Source of the DNA: a bacterium
GTDB lineage: Bacteria; Chloroflexota; Dormibacteria; UBA8260; Bog-877
Reading direction: 5' to 3'
Length of the DNA: 17,639 nucleotides
NCBI GenBank assembly: GCA_021791455.1
Contig: JAJYWM010000446.1
Coordinates: forward strand, 1-17,639
Below the pieces are notes generated by a model. It was not told the origin of the DNA. It saw only the letters and a list, made by a program, of their open reading frames with translations, and ran no database searches. Shown in pieces: positions 13,443 through 17,639 of this stretch (position 1 is its first letter; the number at the start of each line of letters is the position of its first letter). The position numbers were made by a program, and so were the translations under genes.

Positions 13443-14516
13443 TCATTGGCGCCCCGCCGGGTCGTCGACCGAGACGGCGGTGTCGCCCCAGCGCAGAAGT
13501 ATCCCGCCCCAGGTCAGTCCGGCCCCAAAGGCGATGAGGCCCACCAGATCGCCTGGGGTGCAGGCACCTTCCAGGGCACCCTCGGCAAGAGCCAGGGGAA
13601 TTGACGCCGAAGAGGTGTTGCCGGTCCGGTCCAGATTTGTCAAAAAGCGCTCGATGGGAAAGTTGAGGCGTCCCGCAGCAGTCGCCAGGATGCGGGAATT
13701 GGCCTGGTGGGGAACCACCAGCGAGATCTGGTCGACCTCGACGCCGGCTGATTGAGCGAGCCTTACTACCAGCTGTTCCAGAATCTTGGTGCTGAACCTG
13801 AAGACCTCTCGGCCGTTCATCGTGATCACCCGCCCCAGGGACCTGGGAGCAGCTGTGTAGGCCGGCAGAGCAACTTCCGCACCCGCCGTCTGCGAGAACG
13901 GTTGCGTCCCCAGAGCCGCCGCCCCCGATCCGTCGGCACCCAGGTCGATGGCCAGCACCTGACTGCCCGCCGCCTCCGGACCCCCGACCAGAAACGCGCC
14001 CGCGCCGTCCCCAAACAGGACCGCGGTGGAGCGGTCGGACCAGTCCACCAGACGGGAGAAGATCTCGGCGGAGACGACCAGCACGCGCTGGCTGAGGCCT
14101 GTCTGGATCAATGACTGGGCCAGCGCGAGGCCGTAGACAGCCCCCGAGCAGGCGGCCTGGACATCGAACGCAGGGCCATGGGGCAAACCCAGCTCAGCCT
14201 GAAGCCGGCACGCCAGGGAGGGAAAGGTCTCGTCGGGTGAGCTGCTCGAGCAGATGACTGTGTCGACGGCCTGGGGGCCAATCCCAGCCGCGGCGAGGGC
14301 CGCCGCGGCCGCCCTCGCCGCGAGACCCACCAGGGTCTCACCGGGAAGTGCCAAGCGACGCTCCCTGATCCCAGTTCGGCTCGAGATCCACTCGTCGGAG
14401 GTCTCGAGAAAGCCCTCCAGATCAGAGTTGGTTACCCGGGTCTGGGGCAGCGCGGTCCCCAGAGCCATGATGCGACAGCCCAGCTCCGGAGAGGGTGCCT
14501 GCCAAACCGATCCCAT
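13443..14516 (-). CDS. fabH: 3-oxoacyl-ACP synthase III FabH
   Basis: FabH starts fatty-acid synthesis by condensing an acyl-CoA primer with malonyl-ACP. From ATG 14516 it is 357 aa with the Cys-His-Asn triad: Cys123 in QAACSGAVYG, His270 in VPHQANSR and Asn300 in DRTGNTSSASIP. The family N-terminal signature DEWISSRTGIRERR follows LPQTRVTNSDL. GTG 14555 opens the same frame earlier by 13 codons, but that stretch overlaps a symmetric promoter (a TAACCT element at 14550-14545) and is likely non-coding; neither start has a clear ribosome site. The longer-than-usual N-terminus (about 25 residues before the core) leaves the internal ATG near residue 17 also possible. It leads the fabH-fabF operon and diverges from accD. 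Confidence 0.96.
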   Translation of the reverse strand: MGSVWQAPSPELGCRIMALGTALPQTRVTNSDLEGFLETSDEWISSRTGIRERRLALPGETLVGLAARAAAAALAAAGIGPQAVDTVICSSSSPDETFPSLACRLQAELGLPHGPAFDVQAACSGAVYGLALAQSLIQTGLSQRVLVVSAEIFSRLVDWSDRSTAVLFGDGAGAFLVGGPEAAGSQVLAIDLGADGSGAAALGTQPFSQTAGAEVALPAYTAAPRSLGRVITMNGREVFRFSTKILEQLVVRLAQSAGVEVDQISLVVPHQANSRILATAAGRLNFPIERFLTNLDRTGNTSSASIPLALAEGALEGACTPGDLVGLIAFGAGLTWGGILLRWGDTAVSVDDPAGRQ

Positions 14517-14543
14517 GGGGTCTGCAAGGTTCAATCTTCGGTC

Positions 14544-14585
14544 AAGGTTACGCACTCGGCCGGATTGGGGCTCGCTCGTAACCTT
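14544..14585. promoter_or_regulatory. Symmetric divergent promoter/operator between fabH and accD
   Basis: AAGGTTACG (14544-14552) and CGTAACCTT (14577-14585) form perfect nine-base arms 24 bases apart. Each arm contains TAACCT, a TANNNT -10-like element, pointing left toward fabH (14550-14545) and right toward accD (14579-14584). A third AAGGTT copy lies at 14526-14531. So the two operons may share overlapping -35 regions and one regulator binding the arms. It would coordinate malonyl-CoA supply with condensation. Promoter assignment is inference; the repeat itself is plain in the sequence. Confidence 0.5.
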
Positions 14586-14684
14586 TCCCGCGGCCAGGGA
14601 CTATGTGAGCGTGAGACCTATGGCCAGCGTGGGCCGACGGGCCGGCCCGGCCACCGAGACGGACACTCGTGAGGGAGAACGCTG

Positions 14685-15536
14685 ATGTCGATTAGTCCCG
14701 CGTACATTCGCTCCAAATCACTTGGGGACACTTCCAGCTTTGTCTGCTCGGCCTGCAAGGCCACCTACCCGGCCGCCCAGGTGGCCGGCAGTCTCTACGT
14801 CTGTCCCGGATGCTCCCACCATGCCCGGATCGGCGCCCACGAGCGGATCAGGCAGTTGGCTGACAAGGGCACCTTCCAAGAGTGGGACGGGACCCTGGCC
14901 GGGACCGACCGCCTGGGATTCTTCGACACCCGCGCCTACACCGAGAGGCTAGATGAGGCGAGGGCCCGCCAGCAATTGCCCGACGCCCTGCTGACCGGAT
15001 CCGCCTTGATCGAGGGGCACCCGGTCGGGCTCGCGGCCTTCGACTTCGGATTCCTGGGGGGCAGCCTCTCGACCGCGGTGGGAGAGCGCCTGGCCCGTGC
15101 GATCGAGCACAGCTCGGCTCAGCAGCTTCCCTTCGTCTGCGTCACATCGTCGGGTGGCGCCAGGATGCAGGAGGGCGTCTTCTCCCTGATGCAGATGGCC
15201 AAGAGCGTGTCCGCCCTCCACCAGCTTGCGGAGGCGCACCTCCCCTTCATCTCCATCCTGGTCGACCCGACCATGGGTGGGAGCATCGCTAGCTTCGCCG
15301 CGCTGGGCGATGTGATCCTGGCCGAGCCCAAGGCGATGATCGGGTTCACCGGGGCCCGCGTGATCACCCAGGCGACCTACGAGCAGCTGCCGGCGGGCTT
15401 CCAGACCTCTGAGTTCCACCATGCCCGCGGCCTGATCGATCGGGTGGTGGACCGCCGGGAGTTGAAGGCGGAACTCGGCAGGCTATTGGCGGTGCTGGCT
15501 GCCCCGCCCCGGGAGAGCGACCGGGCCCTGGCATGA
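14685..15536 (+). CDS. accD: Acetyl-CoA carboxylase carboxyltransferase beta subunit AccD
   Basis: AccD with AccA transfers the carboxyl group from carboxybiotin to acetyl-CoA to make malonyl-CoA. The 283-aa protein has the N-terminal zinc ribbon (Cys21, Cys24, Cys40, Cys43) and a crotonase-type core with SSGGARMQEG (residues 155-164), DPTMGGSIASF (194-204) and GFTGARVI (220-227), which supply oxyanion holes. ATG 14685 has GAGGGAG seven bases upstream. Its stop overlaps the accA start (ATGA 15533-15536), so the two subunits are made in equal amounts. The biotin carboxylase and BCCP genes are not in the window. The bacterial AccD/AccA type differs from the fused-subunit acyl-CoA carboxylases usual in classical actinomycetes. 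Confidence 0.97.
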   Translation: MSISPAYIRSKSLGDTSSFVCSACKATYPAAQVAGSLYVCPGCSHHARIGAHERIRQLADKGTFQEWDGTLAGTDRLGFFDTRAYTERLDEARARQQLPDALLTGSALIEGHPVGLAAFDFGFLGGSLSTAVGERLARAIEHSSAQQLPFVCVTSSGGARMQEGVFSLMQMAKSVSALHQLAEAHLPFISILVDPTMGGSIASFAALGDVILAEPKAMIGFTGARVITQATYEQLPAGFQTSEFHHARGLIDRVVDRRELKAELGRLLAVLAAPPRESDRALA

Positions 15537-16369
15537 CGCCAACGGATCCTGGGGTCCGGGCGGACGAGGAGGTTGCGGCAGCCGCCTGGGCTCATGTGGA
15601 GGTCTCTCGGCACCCCGACCGCCCCTACGCACTCGACCTGATCCAGCGATGCCTGGATGACTTCATCGAGCTGCACGGAGACCGGCAGGGTGGAGACGAC
15701 GGGGCCATGGTGATCGGGCTGGCTCGTCTGGAGGGCCAGCGCCTGGCGGTGGTGGCCAACCAGAAGGGGCGAACTCTTGAGGAGCGCGGTCGGCGCAACT
15801 TTGGGATGGCCCATCCGGAGGGCTACCGCAAGGCCCAGCGGCTCTTCACGCTGGCCGGGAGACTCAAGCTGCCGGTGGTGAGCTTCATCGACACCCCGGG
15901 GGCGTACCCCGGGGTCGCGGCAGAGGAACGGGGGCAGGCATGGGCGATCGCCCAGACGTTGGAGGCTCAGCTGGCCCTGCCCACCCCCTACCTGGCAGTG
16001 GTCATCGGTGAAGGGGGAAGTGGCGGAGCGCTGGCCACCCTGCTGGCGGATTCAGTCATGGTCTTGGAGCATGCCTTCCTCTCGGTGGCGTCGCCGGAGG
16101 CGGCGGCCGCGATCCTCTTCCGCGACGCGGGCCAGAAGCAGCATGCGGCGGCGGCTCTGCGCTTGGAGGCGAGCAATCTGCTGGAATGGGGCATTGCGGA
16201 CGAGATCGTCCCCGAGCCCGCCGGCGGCGCTCACACCGACTGGGACGCCACCGCCGCAATCCTGCGGCCCCGCCTGGTCGCACGAGTCAAGCAGCTGACG
16301 GACCGAGGCTTCGACCCCGCGCGTCGGCGCGCTCGCTACCGCCAGCTCGATGGCCTCTTCGATGCCTGA
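15533..16369 (+). CDS. accA: Acetyl-CoA carboxylase carboxyltransferase alpha subunit AccA
   Basis: AccA is the partner of AccD in the cytoplasmic carboxyltransferase. At 278 aa it is shorter than the approximately 319-aa E. coli subunit, mainly at the N-terminus. Family blocks are present in order: HPDRPYALDLI and ELHGDRQGGDD near residues 27-56, NFGMAHPEGYRKA (89-101), FIDTPGAYPG (118-127) and GEGGSGGAL (159-167), the last forming the biotin-side oxyanion region. ATG 15533 overlaps the accD stop (ATGA). The frame is the last of the operon; after it lie about 500 bases without a convincing gene. The core looks complete and functional. Confidence 0.97.
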   Translation: MTPTDPGVRADEEVAAAAWAHVEVSRHPDRPYALDLIQRCLDDFIELHGDRQGGDDGAMVIGLARLEGQRLAVVANQKGRTLEERGRRNFGMAHPEGYRKAQRLFTLAGRLKLPVVSFIDTPGAYPGVAAEERGQAWAIAQTLEAQLALPTPYLAVVIGEGGSGGALATLLADSVMVLEHAFLSVASPEAAAAILFRDAGQKQHAAAALRLEASNLLEWGIADEIVPEPAGGAHTDWDATAAILRPRLVARVKQLTDRGFDPARRRARYRQLDGLFDA

Positions 16370-16839
16370 GCCAGCCGTGGCGACCATGGCCGGCCGCACC
16401 TGCCTTGGGCGCTGCTCCACCTCGCCGCCACCGGGGCGCCGCCTGTCGAGACGGCTGCGATCGTGGCGCGGGCAGCGGCGATCGTCAGTCCGGGTGCGGG
16501 GGCGGTCTGGACCGCTTCCTGTGGAATTTCAACCCCGGGGGGAGCGGAACAAGGGCCGCTTTCGAGGGCGGAGCGGACTACTGTTCCAGCCCATCCAACT
16601 CCGGGCCATGAGAGGCCGCATCCCGCGGTGATTTGACGCATTTTGGGCCGCCGACAGCGCCGGCCCACACCCATTACTTCGCTTGGTACCGATGACGTGA
16701 CCGACACCGAGGAAATGGGTGGGAGGGGAGGATTGCCTCCCGGTGCCTTGTCTGGCGTGGTGGGTTTCACCGTCAGTTAATCGAATTCTTTCAGTCAAAG
16801 CGAGTCTCGGCCCATCGCCCCGGGGGAGTCGGATTGGGG
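16370..16839. other. Intergenic stretch after accA
   Basis: No convincing gene. In the accA frame after the stop codon a protein-like run (LLHLAATGAPPVETAAIVARAA, abbreviated here) continues to TGA near 16633 but has no start with a ribosome site. A hairpin lies at 16644-16667. Other open frames are arginine/proline-rich shadows. Its last bases lead into a promoter candidate for the lipoprotein gene. Confidence 0.4.
16644..16667 (+). terminator. Hairpin downstream of accA
   Basis: TGGGCCG-C-CG, loop ACAG, CG-C-CGGCCCA gives nine pairs around one C:C mismatch. There is no T-tract on either strand, so it is a weak terminator candidate for the accDA operon. Confidence 0.3.
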
Positions 16840-16848
16840 TGGTACGAT
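16840..16848 (+). promoter_or_regulatory. Candidate extended -10 promoter for the lipoprotein gene
   Basis: TGG-TACGAT (16840-16848) combines a TGN extension with a TANNNT -10 hexamer. Transcription would begin near 16855, about 29 bases before ATG 16884. No -35 match was seen, as is usual for extended -10 promoters. Confidence 0.4.
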
Positions 16849-16883
16849 GCTTCGCTACCAGTAATGTTGATCAGGTTCTGAAC

Positions 16884-17459
16884 ATGAATCGCGCGGAGCC
16901 GAATCCGGACAATGCTTTGACTGGGCGGGCCCAGTCTGGCAACCAATTCAGCAATGCCTCGGCAATACCGACCGTCTCTGTGGGACCTCGCCGCTGCTCC
17001 TCCCTGGGATTTCTTCACAAGCGGCGGCGCGGTTGGACAATTGGGCTGGCTGCGTTGGGTTTGTGCCTGGCCGGCTGCGGAACCGGGGGCCCGACTGCAC
17101 TTAGCAAACTGCCCAGTAGCACCAGGCAGCTCACCCCACTGCTGGGCGGGGTTGGAAACCTTGTGCAGGGTTCCGTGATCCACCTCTCTACTGCCGACTA
17201 CACAATCGCGGCAACGTGTGTCGGCCAGGGGCCGGTGGAGGTTGATCTCGTGGGCCCGTTGCCAATGTCAGGGAGATCTGGACTTACGGTGCAATGCGCA
17301 TCCGCTCCGGGTGCGAATTGGAGCGAGATCGACACCTTGTCGGGCCCGGGAGTTCCCGGTCGGTTCGCAGTTTCCGTGTCCGCTCCACCCGGGACCAAGT
17401 GGATGGGCGCAGTCTATTCCGGGTCAGCGCTGCCAGGAGATAGGGTAGCTGGGCATTGA
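16884..17459 (+). CDS. Secreted lipoprotein of unknown function, 191 aa
   Basis: From ATG 16884 the product has a long polar N-region, then KRRRGWTIGLAALGLCLAGCG with lipobox LAGC and acylated Cys65. The mature part (about 127 residues) is Ser/Thr/Gly-rich and predicted beta, with two spaced cysteines (AATCVGQG and TVQCASAPG) suited to a disulfide, a layout common in small actinobacterial lipoproteins of unknown role. GTG 16980 is a strong alternative start because it leaves a normal short signal peptide (GPRRCSSLGFLHKRRRG...); the longer frame upstream to 16719 is not protein-like. Only a weak CAGG ribosome site precedes ATG 16884. It is anchored outside the cytoplasmic membrane and has no same-strand partner in view. 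Confidence 0.76.
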   Translation: MNRAEPNPDNALTGRAQSGNQFSNASAIPTVSVGPRRCSSLGFLHKRRRGWTIGLAALGLCLAGCGTGGPTALSKLPSSTRQLTPLLGGVGNLVQGSVIHLSTADYTIAATCVGQGPVEVDLVGPLPMSGRSGLTVQCASAPGANWSEIDTLSGPGVPGRFAVSVSAPPGTKWMGAVYSGSALPGDRVAGH

Positions 17460-17639
17460 ACTGACCCGCCCGATGAGCGACCTGTTCACCGGGTGCTCCT
17501 CGCGATCAACGATGGCCAGAGTGGTCGCATTGAGGCGGGTGGGTGGAGCATCGTCTGGGCAATCTCCATGAAGACCGGTGGCCCCACCGTTCCGAGACGC
17601 GGTCGCTGGCACAGGCGCCGTTCTTCAATTAGCTTCGCG
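17460..17639. other. Unassigned window end
   Basis: No supportable gene. On the minus strand one frame from the right edge to a TGA near 17490 (KLIEERRLCQRPRLGTVGPP region) could be the C-terminal end of a gene lying beyond the window, but composition is not decisive. Confidence 0.3.

Noticed and set aside
12353..13537. 394-codon plus-strand open frame opposite fabF
   Set aside because: It is an antisense shadow of fabF, with arginine/glycine-rich composition and no domain; fabF motifs are complete on the other strand.
16370..16633. Protein-like run in the accA frame after the stop codon
   Set aside because: No start codon with a ribosome site, AccA motifs are already complete, and the later part is low-complexity; readthrough or relic cannot be supported.
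1..17639. CRISPR arrays, rRNA genes or complete tRNA genes
   Set aside because: No regularly spaced repeats or rRNA sequence were seen, and the only tRNA-like sequence is a 3' fragment near 1740-1782.

Overview
The window is high-GC bacterial DNA. It carries short intergenic gaps inside tightly coupled operons (ATGA or GTGA overlaps), TANNNT-type promoters, some apparently leaderless starts, and a Streptomyces-style mercury locus regulated by an ArsR-type protein. This points to an actinomycete-like or other high-GC Terrabacteria genome. The AccD/AccA type of acetyl-CoA carboxylase is not the usual arrangement in classical actinomycetes, so a deep-branching actinobacterial or neighbouring phylum (e.g. 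Acidimicrobiia, Dormibacterota, Chloroflexota) is possible. The assignment is inference only.

Bases 1-2880 are an accessory region. It has the 3' end of an unidentified gene, then a minus-strand operon coding an XRE-MNT fusion antitoxin and a HEPN (HepT-like) toxin, with an unrecognised small gene behind it. About 1.4 kb of mostly decayed sequence follows, with a tRNA-3'-end-like fragment and a frameshifted relic that loosely resembles a hemerythrin-type protein. Bases 2853-4650 hold a compact mercury operon (merA plus a CmtR-like ArsR sensor) behind a candidate operator. Bases 4651-6160 are sparse: a possible IS21-like terminal relic, one unknown helical protein gene with a leaderless-looking promoter, a response-regulator-like remnant and a good intrinsic terminator.

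Bases 6162-11918 (minus strand) are a transport locus. A solute-binding lipoprotein, a fused double permease, an ABC ATPase, a COG4280-like membrane protein with ExxE motifs in TM1 and TM4, and a two-TM small protein are strung together by overlaps. A further two-TM membrane protein lies after a 182-nt gap. The ABC part looks like the Fbp/AEP-type family, but the binding protein lacks an obvious ferric tyrosine pair. The ExxE membrane protein resembles FTR1/EfeU-type permeases in layout, so the locus may be an unusual composite metal-uptake system. This is the most interesting candidate in the window.

Bases 12125-16369 are fatty-acid synthesis genes in two divergent operons. fabH-fabF (minus) makes the condensing enzymes and accD-accA (plus) makes the carboxyltransferase that supplies malonyl-CoA. 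They diverge from a symmetric promoter region with a perfect 9-bp inverted repeat. After a 514-base gap a secreted lipoprotein of unknown function ends the window.
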